Source of the DNA: Mycobacterium sp. DL592 | Lineage (GTDB): Bacteria > Actinomycetota > Actinomycetes > Mycobacteriales > Mycobacteriaceae | Reading direction: 5' to 3' | Length of the DNA stretch: 64,000 nucleotides | NCBI RefSeq assembly: GCF_011694515.1 | Contig: NZ_CP050192.1 | Coordinates: 1,062,963 to 1,126,962, forward strand | In this document: positions 1-7,929 of the stretch, piece by piece | Position numbering within the stretch: position 1 is the first letter of the stretch | Layout of the letters: each line of letters begins with the position of its first letter | Made by a program: the position numbers and the translations under genes | Notes under the pieces: generated by a model | The model's input: the letters and a program-made list of their open reading frames with translations, nothing else | Told to the model about the DNA's origin: nothing | Databases searched by the model: none

Positions 1-12
1 CCTGATCGCTGG

Positions 13-582
13 TCACTTGGCTGTCGCGCGGGTGATCCTGTTGGCCAGCAGCGTCTGGAACGGCGCACGGGACTTGGAGGCTTCCTCGTAGGCCAGCAGC
101 GCCTCGAGGTCGGCCACCGACAGCGACTGCAGCCGCGCGCGCAGCTGGGCCAGCGTCAGCGATTCGTAGTCGAGCTCCGTGGCGATCGCCGGGGCCTCGG
201 CGGCTTTCTTCTTGGCGGTGGTTTTGGTGACCGATTCCTGACTCTTGGCCTCGACCCCGTCGGCCACCGAGTACAGCGCGAATCGGCCCTCGGTGAGGCG
301 TTCGCCGTCCACCGGCGCCCCGTCGTCGTCGGCCGGGAGATCCTCGTCGAACGTCGCCCACTCGGGCTGCTCATCCTTGGGCGGGAAGATGCTCTCGAGT
401 GCAGAGTCACCCTTGATTACCAGGTCAGCCACGTCTTGCTGCACCTTCATCACCAGCTGCGCGACGGTGCTCACCATCGTCATCGGGTACATCAGGATGG
501 TCTGGGGCAGCTTGCGGGTCTCCTCGATGGCGGTCACGGCCGCCCCTACCAGCAGACGGACCCCGTACGGTGCTGTTGCCAT
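13..582 (-). CDS. Lipid droplet-associated protein, Rv1109c-like
   Basis: A 189-aa protein starting [15 protein letters not shown]. An in-frame start 63 nt further upstream exists, but the chosen ATG matches my memory of Rv1109c. A hydrophobic or amphipathic N-terminal half (residues 5-55) with TILMYPMTM is followed by the conserved-looking [16 protein letters not shown] (about 67-81), a Lys/Ala-rich linker and a C-terminal helix (about 150-175). The family associates with lipid droplets in Rhodococcus and mycobacteria and probably coats triacylglycerol inclusions. It has no enzyme motif. It is divergent from ispH, with 53 bp between the starts. The identification rests on overall similarity recalled from M. 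tuberculosis; the lipid-droplet role is inferred from the family. Confidence 0.8.
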   Translation of the reverse strand: MATAPYGVRLLVGAAVTAIEETRKLPQTILMYPMTMVSTVAQLVMKVQQDVADLVIKGDSALESIFPPKDEQPEWATFDEDLPADDDGAPVDGERLTEGRFALYSVADGVEAKSQESVTKTTAKKKAAEAPAIATELDYESLTLAQLRARLQSLSVADLEALLAYEEASKSRAPFQTLLANRITRATAK

Positions 583-635
583 GTGCGACAGCCTACGGCT
601 GGCCCGTGCGGCGCGCGGGAACGTACCCTGAAACC

Positions 636-1673
636 ATGCCGCCAACAGTCAACATGGGGATTCCTGGTGCTTCGAGCACGGCTGGAGGCCGCGCGTTCGG
701 AGGGCAGGAGCGAAGCGACTCGGGAAACGGCGGAGCTAAGCGGGTGCTGCTGGCCGAGCCGCGCGGTTACTGCGCCGGCGTGGACCGCGCGGTGGAAACC
801 GTGGAGCGGGCCCTGGAGAAGCACGGCGCACCGGTCTACGTGCGCCACGAGATCGTCCACAACAAGCACGTGGTGGAGACGCTGGCCAAGGCCGGCGCCA
901 TCTTCGTCGACGACAACGACGAGGTGCCCGAGGGGTCGATCGTGGTGTTCTCCGCCCACGGCGTCGCCCCGACAGTCCACGAAACCGCCGCCGCTCGCAA
1001 TCTGCAGGTCATCGATGCCACCTGCCCGCTGGTCACCAAGGTGCACAACGAGGCCAAACGCTTCGCCCGTGACGACTACGACATCCTGCTCATCGGCCAC
1101 GAAGGCCACGAAGAGGTCGTCGGCACCGCCGGGGAGGCGCCCGACCACGTGCAGGTCGTCGACAACCCGGACGCGGTCGACAACGTCACTGTGCGCGACC
1201 CGAACAAGGTGATCTGGCTGTCCCAGACCACGCTGAGCGTCGACGAGACGATGGAGACGGTGTCTCGGCTGCGGGAGAAGTTCCCCACGCTGCAGGACCC
1301 GCCCAGCGACGACATCTGCTACGCCACCCAGAACCGCCAGGGTGCGGTCAAGGCGATGGCCCCCGAGTGTGATCTGGTGATCGTTGTCGGCTCGCGGAAC
1401 TCGTCGAACTCGGTGCGGCTGGTCGAGGTCGCCCTGGGCGCCGGGGCCTCGGCGTCATATCTGGTGGACTACGCCGAGGACATCGACCCGGCCTGGCTCG
1501 AGGGCGTCACCACCGTGGGCGTCACGTCCGGTGCGTCGGTACCCGAGGTGCTGGTGCGCGGCGTGCTGGAGCGGCTGGCCGAATTCGGTTACGGCACAGT
1601 GCAATCAGTGACGACCGCCAACGAGACGCTGGTGTTCGCGCTGCCGCGGGAGATCCGCCCGGCCCGGTCCTGA
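636..1673 (+). CDS. ispH: 4-hydroxy-3-methylbut-2-enyl diphosphate reductase IspH (LytB)
   Basis: Last enzyme of the non-mevalonate isoprenoid pathway. It reduces HMBPP to IPP and DMAPP with a 4Fe-4S cluster. The 345-aa protein carries the three cluster cysteines: [10 protein letters not shown] (C46), [11 protein letters not shown] and [11 protein letters not shown]. It also has HGV and HEGHEE histidine motifs and the conserved TSGASVPE and [12 protein letters not shown] end. The start [11 protein letters not shown] agrees with M. tuberculosis LytB2. Residues about 19-35 ([18 protein letters not shown]) are longer than the equivalent M. tuberculosis segment as I recall it, and are encoded by a copy of a short dispersed repeat (702-728). 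It is cytoplasmic and essential in the family. Confidence 0.96.
   Translation: MPPTVNMGIPGASSTAGGRAFGGQERSDSGNGGAKRVLLAEPRGYCAGVDRAVETVERALEKHGAPVYVRHEIVHNKHVVETLAKAGAIFVDDNDEVPEGSIVVFSAHGVAPTVHETAAARNLQVIDATCPLVTKVHNEAKRFARDDYDILLIGHEGHEEVVGTAGEAPDHVQVVDNPDAVDNVTVRDPNKVIWLSQTTLSVDETMETVSRLREKFPTLQDPPSDDICYATQNRQGAVKAMAPECDLVIVVGSRNSSNSVRLVEVALGAGASASYLVDYAEDIDPAWLEGVTTVGVTSGASVPEVLVRGVLERLAEFGYGTVQSVTTANETLVFALPREIRPARS
702..728 (+). repeat. Dispersed GGAGCGAAGCGAC-type short repeat, copy A
   Basis: The core GGGCAGGAGCGAAGCGACTC, followed by GGGAAAC, lies inside the 5' coding part of ispH. Very similar sequence occurs at 45209-45240 (same strand) and at 47421-47455 (reverse strand). Here it is translated as part of a non-conserved N-terminal extension, which suggests that the element inserted or expanded in a tolerant position. 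Confidence 0.6.
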
Positions 1674-1677
1674 CCGG

Positions 1678-2739
1678 CTAGCGGTCGTCGCCGGTATCCC
1701 GGTAGCGCACCCGAGAGACCGGATGGTGCGAGCTGTCCCCGGTGGGAACCCCCGGTGCCGGACGCCGCCGCGGCGGCTCATACGGCGGGTACGGCTCGTA
1801 GGGGCGGTACGGCTCATACGGCGGGTAGGGCTCATGGCGGCCCTCGCGGCGCGGCGGGGCGCTGTACGGGTCGCGGCGCTCACGAGGTTCCCGGGGCTCA
1901 CGGGGTTCACGGGGTTCCCTGCGGCGCGGCGGCGGCATGTGCGGGTCGACGTCGCGCGGCGGACGGGGCCGGCGCCGTGGCGCCTCGGCCGCGGGGTCGA
2001 GGTCGGCGGGACGCCGCCGGGTGCTCTGGCGGCGAGGCCGCTCCTGCGGCACCTCGGTGATGTCCTCCAGCGGGGGACGGGCATGTCGTGAGCGGGTCGG
2101 GGCGGGCCGTTGGGTGGTCCGGCCCGATCGAGGCCGCCGCTCGGCGGCTGCCGGCCGGTCGATGCTGTGCTTGCGCGCGGGCTTGTCCTCGGTGGCCTCC
2201 GGCGCCGAGGCCCCGAACAAGGAGCTGACCTTGGTCGCCAGGCCCGCGAACCTGCTGGGCGTCGCGGCGACGTCGCCGGCGGGGGCGGCGGCAACGGCCG
2301 ATTTGCCTGCCATCCCGAAGTACCAGCGGGCCATCCCGATCAGCAGCACACCGGCCGAGGTGAACAGCATCAGCGGGAACCGTTCGATCAGCGGATAGCC
2401 GCAGTTGATCAGGGTGTCCTTCAGGCTGGTGAAGGAGGCGCCGTGGAACAGGAAGTAGGCGCCGGGCACCGCGACGAACAGCAGCAGCGGCGGCTGGATG
2501 ACGGCGGTGAAGATGCCGGACTGCCGCACCGCGAGCACCGCGGCCACACAGCCCAGCGCGTACAGGGCCGCGAACATGCCGCTGAGTTCCTTGTTGCCGG
2601 AACCGGCGTCGATCGCGAACCCAATTGTGGTGGCGGTCACAGCAATAAGAACAGCTGCCCACCACGGCACACCGGGCAGATTCGGGTGGGCGGAGCGATT
2701 TTCGGCCGCCACTGACGACCGGGTCCGCTGTGCTGACAC
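1678..2739 (-). CDS. DUF6542-type membrane protein with Arg/Pro-rich cytoplasmic tail (Rv1111c-like)
   Basis: A 353-aa protein. The GTG at 2739 gives VSAQRTRSSVAAENR, which matches the Rv1111c N-terminus I remember; a longer frame upstream would run into ychF on the other strand. There are four predicted membrane segments (about residues 26-44, 54-71, 76-98 and 121-141). After them comes a long low-complexity tail with runs of Arg and Pro, PRE repeats (about residues 245-258) and Tyr/Pro repeats (PYEPYRPYEPY). Tails of this kind are basic, disordered and probably cytoplasmic. The function is unknown. The stop lies 5 bp from the ispH stop (tail to tail), and the start faces ychF. Confidence 0.75.
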   Translation of the reverse strand: MSAQRTRSSVAAENRSAHPNLPGVPWWAAVLIAVTATTIGFAIDAGSGNKELSGMFAALYALGCVAAVLAVRQSGIFTAVIQPPLLLFVAVPGAYFLFHGASFTSLKDTLINCGYPLIERFPLMLFTSAGVLLIGMARWYFGMAGKSAVAAAPAGDVAATPSRFAGLATKVSSLFGASAPEATEDKPARKHSIDRPAAAERRPRSGRTTQRPAPTRSRHARPPLEDITEVPQERPRRQSTRRRPADLDPAAEAPRRRPRPPRDVDPHMPPPRRREPREPREPREPRERRDPYSAPPRREGRHEPYPPYEPYRPYEPYPPYEPPRRRPAPGVPTGDSSHHPVSRVRYRDTGDDR

Positions 2740-2806
2740 ACGTAGACCGTACCGGTTTGAGGTGAATGTGGGCCGTCGGCGGCGCCGGGTTGCGTCGTAC
2801 CTCTCG

Positions 2807-2812
2807 TAGACT
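2807..2812 (+). promoter_or_regulatory. -10 box TAGACT of ychF
   Basis: TAGACT fits the mycobacterial TANNNT -10 pattern and ends 9 nt before the GTG at 2822. The transcript would be leaderless or nearly so. This favours the GTG at 2822 over the one at 2813. Confidence 0.4.
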
Positions 2813-2821
2813 GTGCTCTCT

Positions 2822-3895
2822 GTGAGCCTCAGCCTGGGAATCGTCGGTCTGCCCAACGTCGGTAAATCGACCCTCTTCAATGCGTTGACCCGCAACAACG
2901 TGCTGGCGGCGAACTACCCGTTTGCCACGATCGAGCCGAACGAGGGCGTCGTCCCGCTGCCGGACCCGAGGCTGGACAAGCTCGCCGAGATCTTCGGCTC
3001 CGAGCGGATCCTGCCGGCGCCGGTGACGTTCGTCGACATCGCCGGAATCGTGAAGGGGGCCTCCGAAGGTGCGGGGCTGGGGAACAAGTTCCTGGCCAAC
3101 ATCCGTGAGTGCGACGCCATCTGTCAGGTGGTGCGGGTGTTCGCAGACGACGACGTGGTGCACGTCGACGGCAAGGTGGACCCGAAGTCCGATATCGAGG
3201 TCATCGAGACCGAGCTGATCCTGGCCGACCTGCAGACGCTGGAGAAGGCGGTGCCGCGGCTGGAGAAGGAAGCCCGCAACAACAAGGACCGCAAGGCGGT
3301 GCACGAGGCGGCGGTGGCAGCCCAGGAGCTGCTCAACGGCGGGACGACGTTGTTCGCCAGCGGCAAGGACTGGTCGCTGCTGCGCGAGCTGAACCTGATG
3401 ACGATCAAGCCGTTCCTGTATGTGTTCAACGCCGACGAGGCGGTGCTCACCGACGAGGCCCGGATCGCCGAGCTGCGCGCGCTGGTGGCTCCGGCCGACG
3501 CGGTGTTCCTGGATGCCAAGATCGAGGCCGAGCTCCAGGAGCTCGACGACGAGTCCGCGGCCGAGCTGCTGGAGTCGATCGGGCAGACCGAGCGCGGCCT
3601 CGATGCGTTGGCGCGGGCCGGTTTTCACACCCTGAACCTGCAGACCTATCTGACGGCCGGGCCCAAAGAGGCGCGCGCGTGGACGATTCACCGTGGTGAC
3701 ACCGCACCGAAGGCGGCCGGGGTGATCCACACCGACTTCGAGAAGGGCTTCATCAAGGCCGAGATCGTGTCGTTCACCGATCTCGTCGACGCCGGCTCGA
3801 TGGCCGCGGCCAAGGCTGCGGGCAAGGTGCGGATGGAAGGCAAGGACTACGTCATGGCCGACGGCGACGTGGTCGAGTTCCGGTTCAATGTCTGA
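2822..3895 (+). CDS. ychF: Redox-regulated ATPase YchF (OLA1 family)
   Basis: A 357-aa Obg-like ATPase. The P-loop GLPNVGKST sits at residues 8-16, a G3 region FVDIAGIVKGASEGAGLGN follows, and NADE in the G4 position is the signature of ATP rather than GTP preference in this family. The C-terminal TGS-like domain ends with AGKVRMEGKDYVMADGDVVEFRF. It binds ribosomes and has been linked to translation and oxidative stress. GTG at 2822 gives the family N-terminus MSLSLGIVG; GTG at 2813 is an alternative three codons longer. The last 8 nt overlap the zinc-ribbon gene, so the two are probably cotranscribed. Confidence 0.95.
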   Translation: MSLSLGIVGLPNVGKSTLFNALTRNNVLAANYPFATIEPNEGVVPLPDPRLDKLAEIFGSERILPAPVTFVDIAGIVKGASEGAGLGNKFLANIRECDAICQVVRVFADDDVVHVDGKVDPKSDIEVIETELILADLQTLEKAVPRLEKEARNNKDRKAVHEAAVAAQELLNGGTTLFASGKDWSLLRELNLMTIKPFLYVFNADEAVLTDEARIAELRALVAPADAVFLDAKIEAELQELDDESAAELLESIGQTERGLDALARAGFHTLNLQTYLTAGPKEARAWTIHRGDTAPKAAGVIHTDFEKGFIKAEIVSFTDLVDAGSMAAAKAAGKVRMEGKDYVMADGDVVEFRFNV

Positions 3896-4253
3896 CGTTC
3901 TGCCGCCGTGTCCGGCGTGTGCCAGTGAGTTCACCTACGAGCAGGGGGCACTCCTGGTGTGCCCGATGTGTGCGCACGAGTGGTCGGCTGATGAGGTGTC
4001 CGATGTCGATTCGGCGCACGCCGGTGCCGCGATCAAGGACTCGGTGGGCAACGTCCTCGCTGACGGAGACACTGTGATCGTCGCGACGACCGTGAAGGTC
4101 AAGGGCGGCGGTGGTGGGGTCATCAAAGCCGGCACGAAGGTCCGTGGAATCCGGCTCATCTCCGATGGCGTCGGCGATCACGACATCGACGCAAATGTGC
4201 CGGGCTTCGGGCGCATACAGTTGAAGTCGAGCGTGGTGAAGAAGGTCGTCTGA
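3888..4253 (+). CDS. Zinc ribbon protein of the PhnA/YjdM family
   Basis: 121 aa. The N-terminal zinc ribbon has two CxxC pairs (CPACASEFTYEQGALLVCPMC, residues 8-28). The C-terminal SH3-like PhnA domain contains DSVGNVLADGDTV, KVKGGGGGVIKAGTKV and GFGRIQLKSSVVKKV. Despite the name, YjdM proteins are not established phosphonoacetate hydrolases and their function is uncertain. ATG 3888 overlaps the end of ychF by 8 nt, so translation may be coupled. Confidence 0.88.
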   Translation: MSDVLPPCPACASEFTYEQGALLVCPMCAHEWSADEVSDVDSAHAGAAIKDSVGNVLADGDTVIVATTVKVKGGGGGVIKAGTKVRGIRLISDGVGDHDIDANVPGFGRIQLKSSVVKKVV

Positions 4254-4261
4254 GTGCAGTG

Positions 4262-4303
4262 ACGACTGTGCGGGATATCAGGCCCACACTCGCGCTCAGT
4301 CGT
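4262..4303. terminator. Candidate bidirectional terminator between PhnA-like gene and arr
   Basis: ACGACTG at 4262-4268 pairs with CAGTCGT at 4297-4303. Inside this, GTGCGGG can pair with CCCACAC with one mismatch. It lies between two convergent stops and includes the arr stop codon. There is no U-tract, as is usual for mycobacterial terminators. Confidence 0.4.
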
Positions 4304-4724
4304 AGACGACATCCAATCCGCGCCGCGCGAGGTCGGCCAGCGCCGCGCGCCTGCGCGCCAGCTCTTCCGGGGGATGGCCGATCCAGTCGGTGATCTCACC
4401 GACGACCCGTACCGGCTCCCGGGTGCGGTAGGAACGCGTGGGATTGCCCGGGAACCGCTTGTCGGTGACGTTCGGGTCGTCCTCGAGGGCACCGGTCGGC
4501 TCCACGATGTAGATCCGCCCGCGCCCTTCGCCCACGGCCAGCTCCGCACCCCAGGTGGCGGCATCCAACGTCTGCGTGACGTACACGTGGTTGGCCAGGC
4601 GCCCCTGGTCGTGGTTCATCCGTCGCCCCGCAATGAGCAGATCGCCCACCGCGAGGTCGGCTTTGGTTCCGTGCAGGTATGCGCCGGACTCATGTGGCAC
4701 AAAGGGTTTCGGTCCCGTGGACAC
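4296..4724 (-). CDS. arr: NAD(+)--rifampin ADP-ribosyltransferase Arr
   Basis: 142 aa, the usual Arr length (about 140). It transfers ADP-ribose from NAD+ to the C23 hydroxyl of rifamycins and inactivates them in the cytoplasm. ESGAYLHGT carries the catalytic-region His (H18), NHVYVTQTLDAATWGAEL carries Tyr (Y48), and GALEDDPNVTDKRFPGNPTRSYRTREP carries the Asp (D83). These match the His/Tyr/Asp set described for M. smegmatis Arr. GTG 4724 has a GGAGAA ribosome site 6-11 nt upstream and matches the family N-terminus. Transcription probably starts near the palindrome at 4770-4804. Environmental mycobacteria commonly carry arr; M. tuberculosis does not. Confidence 0.95.
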   Translation of the reverse strand: MSTGPKPFVPHESGAYLHGTKADLAVGDLLIAGRRMNHDQGRLANHVYVTQTLDAATWGAELAVGEGRGRIYIVEPTGALEDDPNVTDKRFPGNPTRSYRTREPVRVVGEITDWIGHPPEELARRRAALADLARRGLDVVYD

Positions 4725-4769
4725 GGCATTCTCCGTCCTGTCGGATGTTCTGACACGACGAGTCTGCGA

Positions 4770-4804
4770 CAGACCCCGGGCCTTGCCGCAAGCCCCGGGG
4801 TCTG
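4770..4804 (-). promoter_or_regulatory. Near-perfect 35-bp palindrome containing a rifamycin-associated element (RAE)
   Basis: Two 17-nt arms (4770-4786 and 4788-4804) around one central base match at 16 of 17 positions. On the minus strand, 4796-4778 reads GGGGCTTGCGGCAAGGCCC. This is, as I remember it, the 19-bp RAE found upstream of rifamycin-inducible resistance genes (arr, rph, helR) in actinobacteria. It ends 53 nt before the arr GTG. It also lies 30 nt past the HxlR stop, so it could act as a terminator hairpin for that gene as well. Confidence 0.72.
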
Positions 4805-4833
4805 CCATAGTCTGAAGAGGGCGGGGTCGGCAA

Positions 4834-5253
4834 TCACGTGCGGTGGAACCGTTGCCTGTTCTGTTCGATGTGGGGTTGCGCGGCGACCGCCCAGTTCGCC
4901 ACTGCCATAACGGGTTCGGTGAAGCTGACTCCCAGCGGGGTCAATTCGTACTCTGTGTGGGGTGCGGCTTCCGGGTGCACCGTACGGCGGACCAGTCCGT
5001 CCCGTTCGAGTTTGCGCAGGGTGACGGTGAGCATCCGATGCGAGATGCCGACGACGGCGCGTTGGACGGCGTTGAAGCGTAGCGACCCCGAACTGAGGCA
5101 CAGGATGACCATGAGGGTCCACTTGTCGCCGAGCTGGCTGAGTATGTCTCGCACGATGCGGCAATCAGAACCTTCGCCTGCGGCCACCCGGAGGCCATCG
5201 GGGGTGTAGGTGGTGGCGCAGTTGTCGATGACCGTCACGGTGCGCGTCGTCAT
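4834..5253 (-). CDS. HxlR-family winged-helix transcriptional regulator
   Basis: 139 aa. The HxlR fold is clear: CRIVRDILSQLGDKWTLMVILCLSSGSLRFNAVQRAVVGISHRMLTVTLRKLERDGLVRRTVHPEAAPHTEYELTPLG spans residues 31-108. Many HxlR proteins sense redox or electrophile stress through a cysteine in the N-terminal arm; here Cys12 and Cys31 are candidates. It is divergent from the PPOX/YciI pair, and two operator-like repeats lie in the 128-bp gap, so it probably represses that operon and itself. It is downstream-adjacent to arr, separated by the palindrome at 4770-4804. Confidence 0.9.
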   Translation of the reverse strand: MTTRTVTVIDNCATTYTPDGLRVAAGEGSDCRIVRDILSQLGDKWTLMVILCLSSGSLRFNAVQRAVVGISHRMLTVTLRKLERDGLVRRTVHPEAAPHTEYELTPLGVSFTEPVMAVANWAVAAQPHIEQNRQRFHRT

Positions 5254-5274
5254 GGGTTACCTCCGAGTCGATCA

Positions 5275-5291
5275 CGCACTTTGAAGTGCGT
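5275..5291. promoter_or_regulatory. Operator-like palindrome 1 of the HxlR/PPOX intergenic region
   Basis: CGCACTTTGAAGTGCG at 5275-5290 has 7-bp perfect arms around TG. It lies 22 bp from the HxlR start. Its right part TTGAAGTGCGT is repeated at 5336-5346. An ACTT...AAGT core is typical of HxlR-family operators. Confidence 0.6.
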
Positions 5292-5333
5292 TCTTGCGGT
5301 GGACATGCGTCCAGGGAAGCATCAGCAGCGGTT

Positions 5334-5346
5334 ACTTGAAGTGCGT
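5334..5346. promoter_or_regulatory. Operator-like site 2 of the HxlR/PPOX intergenic region
   Basis: ACTTGAAGT (arms of 4 around G) extends to share the 11-mer TTGAAGTGCGT with site 1, 55 bp away. It lies 35 bp upstream of the PPOX GTG, where a repressor would block RNA polymerase. Confidence 0.5.
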
Positions 5347-5381
5347 ACCTGTTCCTTTGTACTCCGAGCAATGGAGGTTTC

Positions 5382-5771
5382 GTGGCGACATTCACCGAAC
5401 AGGAATTGGCCTATCTCAGGGGCCAGCCTTTGATGCGGTTTGCATCAGCCTCCGCGTCGGCCATGCCTGATGTGGTCGCAGTGGCATTTTCGGTGGACGG
5501 CGACGAGATCGTCACGGCCGGCTTCGATATCACCAAAACCGTTCGCTACCACAACATCAAGGTCAATCCCCATGCTGCGGTGGTGATCGACGACCTCGCC
5601 GCCACGGAGCCCTGGACTCCCCGAGGCATCAAGATTCGCGGTAAGGCCCGCATCGAAGAAGACACCGCCGGACAGAGATTTCGCATCACGCCCGAGGTGA
5701 TCTGGAGCTGGGGCATCAACGACCCCGCCGAGGGGATTCCGAGGATGGAACGAAGGAGTGTCGCGCCATGA
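5382..5771 (+). CDS. PPOX-class F420/FMN-dependent oxidoreductase
   Basis: 129 aa with the split beta-barrel flavin fold. Residues 1-25 (FTEQELAYLRGQPLMRFASASASAMPDVVAVAFSVDGDEIVTAG) and the RYHNIKVNPHAAVVIDDLA region resemble pyridoxamine 5'-phosphate oxidase-like F420 oxidoreductases. GTG 5382 has a GGAGG ribosome site 6 nt before it. Substrate unknown; relatives reduce quinones or bind F420. The stop overlaps the next ATG (ATGA), so the two genes form an operon, and the operators upstream suggest control by the divergent HxlR protein. Confidence 0.85.
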   Translation: MATFTEQELAYLRGQPLMRFASASASAMPDVVAVAFSVDGDEIVTAGFDITKTVRYHNIKVNPHAAVVIDDLAATEPWTPRGIKIRGKARIEEDTAGQRFRITPEVIWSWGINDPAEGIPRMERRSVAP

Positions 5772-6136
5772 ATGACTCAGGCAACCAATCGGGTATCACC
5801 GAGCTGTACGTGCTCATCATGACCCCGCTTCCGCTGGCATCGAATGCCGCCGCCGAGACACCGCCCGGCGAACCGACACCATTGGAAATCCACTACGCGT
5901 ATGTGCACCAACTGGTCGAGCAGGGGAAGGTCTTGCTCATCGGCCCGTGCCTGGGCGAGCCGACCATCAACGGCCAGGCGCCGGTACCGCCCGGCATCGG
6001 CGTCCTGCGGGTCGCATCACGCGAGGAAGCCGAAGCGATTGCCCACAACGAGCCGTTCCACACCATGGGCTGGCGGCGCAACACCGTGATGGCGTGGACG
6101 CCAAAGTTCGGCACCCTCGTCGACCTGCTCAGGTAG
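5768..6136 (+). CDS. YciI-related (DUF1330/YCII fold) protein
   Basis: 122 aa, a dimeric ferredoxin-like fold. HYAYVHQLVEQGKVLLIGPCLGEP (about 43-66) and VASREEAEAIAHNEPFHTMGWRRNTVMAWTPKFG (about 83-116) are typical of YciI proteins, with a His/Asp or His/His pair thought to serve as the active site (H43 and H48 or H97 here). The function is not known. It starts within the stop of the PPOX gene and so depends on the same promoter. Confidence 0.82.
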   Translation: MNDSGNQSGITELYVLIMTPLPLASNAAAETPPGEPTPLEIHYAYVHQLVEQGKVLLIGPCLGEPTINGQAPVPPGIGVLRVASREEAEAIAHNEPFHTMGWRRNTVMAWTPKFGTLVDLLR

Positions 6137-6141
6137 AGACG

Positions 6142-6579
6142 TCAGTTGGGTTTCGGCGCGGTCGTTGCGCTCTCGCACGCGGCACCAAGCGCCTTCGAGG
6201 AGTTGTACACGTCATCGGCGGAACCGGCCGGGTTCTGGGCGATCGCCGTGTAGGCGACCACCAGCGCCTCGATGATGTCGGCGTCGGGTGTGGTCACCTC
6301 GGCCTTGATGTCTTCGAGCTTCTTGGCGGTGCCGGCCGGATCGGCGTCCGGGTTGTTACCCATCACGGCGTCGATCTGGGAACAGGCCGCCGCGAGCGTG
6401 CCGGCCTGGGCAGTGGCCGCCGCACTCGCGGACGTCGTTGCACTGACAGATGTCGTGGACGACGCCGACGACGCCGACGAGGTCGACGAGGACTGCGAAC
6501 CGCCACAGCCGGATAGGGACAGGCTCAGCGCGGCCACGGCAATGGGTGCGATAAGCGTGGTCGTGAGCAGTCGTGGCAT
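6142..6579 (-). CDS. Secreted lipoprotein with Ser/Thr-rich linker
   Basis: 145 aa. A signal peptide ends in the lipobox LSGC (lipidated Cys25), followed by GGS and a Ser/Thr/Ala-rich linker (26-60), then a small helical domain (about 61-145) with two cysteines (CSQIDAVMG, AACESATT) that could form a disulfide. It has the look of mycobacterial lpp/lpq lipoproteins. GAGAGGA lies 9 nt before the ATG. Function unknown. Convergent with the YciI gene, 5 bp apart. Confidence 0.75.
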   Translation of the reverse strand: MPRLLTTTLIAPIAVAALSLSLSGCGGSQSSSTSSASSASSTTSVSATTSASAAATAQAGTLAAACSQIDAVMGNNPDADPAGTAKKLEDIKAEVTTPDADIIEALVVAYTAIAQNPAGSADDVYNSSKALGAACESATTAPKPN

Positions 6580-6693
6580 GGCGGGTTCCTCTCATAGGGG
6601 TGAACGGAGGCAGCATAGTTGCCCCGGGAAAGAGCTGCAGCGACGGAGGGCCTTAGGGCCCCATCCGGGTGCTCGTCGTGCGACGCTGTCACC

Positions 6694-7929
6694 ATGCGAT
6701 CGAGTCAGGAGCCGCGCAGAGGACGGGCGTGGGTCGCGCTGCTCGCCGTCGCGTTCATCGCCGGCTGCTCGCCCACGCCGGCACCGCCCGCCGTGCTGAA
6801 ACCGTTGAACGCACAGGCATTTCAAGCCGCCATCGAGTCGGCGGCAAAGAAACTCCTGGTGCCCGGCGCGATGGTGCTGCTGCGCACCCCGCAGGGCACC
6901 GTCGCCGCCGCAACCGGCACCACCGAACTCGGCGCCCAGACACCTCCGACGGCGGCCACCCACTTCCGCATCGCCTCCAACACCAAGACCATGACCGCCG
7001 CGCTGATCATCCTGCTGGCCCAAGACGGCAAGCTCAATCTCACCGACCCGGTATCGGCGTATGTGCCGAACGTGCCTGGCGGACAAGACATCACCATCGC
7101 GCAGCTGCTCACCATGCGCAGCGGACTCTACGGCTACACCGAAGACCCCGCATTAGCCGATGTGATGGACGCCGAGCCGGCCAAGGCGTGGAACCCGCAG
7201 GACGCGCTCGCCATCGCATTCCGGCACCCGCCGAAGTTCGCCCCGGGCACCGCCTACGACTACAGCAACACCAACTACGCACTGCTGGGTCTGATCGCCG
7301 AAAAGGTCGGCGCGGCACCGCTCGCCGAGCAGCTGCAGTCGCGGCTGTTCACGCCCTTCGGCCTTGCCCACACGTCGCTTCCCGCCAGGGACAACACCGC
7401 GCTGCCCACGCCCTACTCCCACGGCTACATGTACGGCGGCAGCATGTATGCCCTCGCCGACGTGCCCTACCCGCCGCAGATGCAGGCCGCCGCGAGGGCA
7501 GGGGCGCTGCAACCTGTCGACTACACCCACCAGAACTCGTCGTATGCCGCCGCGGCGGGCGGGGCGATCTCCACCGCCGAGGATCTGGCCACCTGGATCA
7601 AAGCCATTGTCGCAGGCCAGGTTTTCGATGCCGACCACCACCGGCAGTGGCTGGACAGTCTGCAGCCGGAGGACCCCAACGCCCCCGACGGGCAGAAGTA
7701 CGGCTACGGGATCTCCTATCAGCGGTTCGGCCCGAATGCCGCCATGTACTACCACGGCGGTGAGATGCCGGGCTTCAATTCGTTCATGGGCTACGACCCG
7801 GACCGCGATGTGACACTCGTGATCTGGACGAACCTGACGTTGTCCCTTGACGGCAGGACGACAGCCAACGCGCTGCTGCCCACTGCGCTCAACGAGATCT
7901 ACGCCGGGCTGTCGCTGAGCGGTCCCTAG
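6694..7929 (+). CDS. Beta-lactamase/D,D-peptidase-fold serine hydrolase, lipoprotein
   Basis: 411 aa. A signal peptide with lipobox FIAGC (Cys25) anchors it outside the membrane. The class C beta-lactamase/esterase fold has the SxxK nucleophile motif SNTK (S95, K98), the second motif YSN in YDYSNTNYALLG (about residue 190), and HGGEMPGFNSFMGY (about 353) in place of KTG. Relatives act as esterases, D-amino-acid peptidases or penicillin-binding lipoproteins; which is unclear here. The ATG at 6694 is chosen because it directly precedes the signal peptide. The stop TAG shares bases with the stop of the convergent GGDEF gene. Confidence 0.85.
   Translation: MRSSQEPRRGRAWVALLAVAFIAGCSPTPAPPAVLKPLNAQAFQAAIESAAKKLLVPGAMVLLRTPQGTVAAATGTTELGAQTPPTAATHFRIASNTKTMTAALIILLAQDGKLNLTDPVSAYVPNVPGGQDITIAQLLTMRSGLYGYTEDPALADVMDAEPAKAWNPQDALAIAFRHPPKFAPGTAYDYSNTNYALLGLIAEKVGAAPLAEQLQSRLFTPFGLAHTSLPARDNTALPTPYSHGYMYGGSMYALADVPYPPQMQAAARAGALQPVDYTHQNSSYAAAAGGAISTAEDLATWIKAIVAGQVFDADHHRQWLDSLQPEDPNAPDGQKYGYGISYQRFGPNAAMYYHGGEMPGFNSFMGYDPDRDVTLVIWTNLTLSLDGRTTANALLPTALNEIYAGLSLSGP

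Noticed and set aside
2100..2290. Possible frameshift in the Rv1111c-like gene because several frames are open
   Set aside because: High GC keeps all frames open; the chosen frame is continuous from the membrane part to the Pro/Arg tail.
1907..3934. 675-codon open frame on the minus strand opposite ychF
   Set aside because: It runs antisense through clear ychF and the Rv1111c-like gene, is His/Arg/Gln-rich with no domain, and is a GC-rich shadow.
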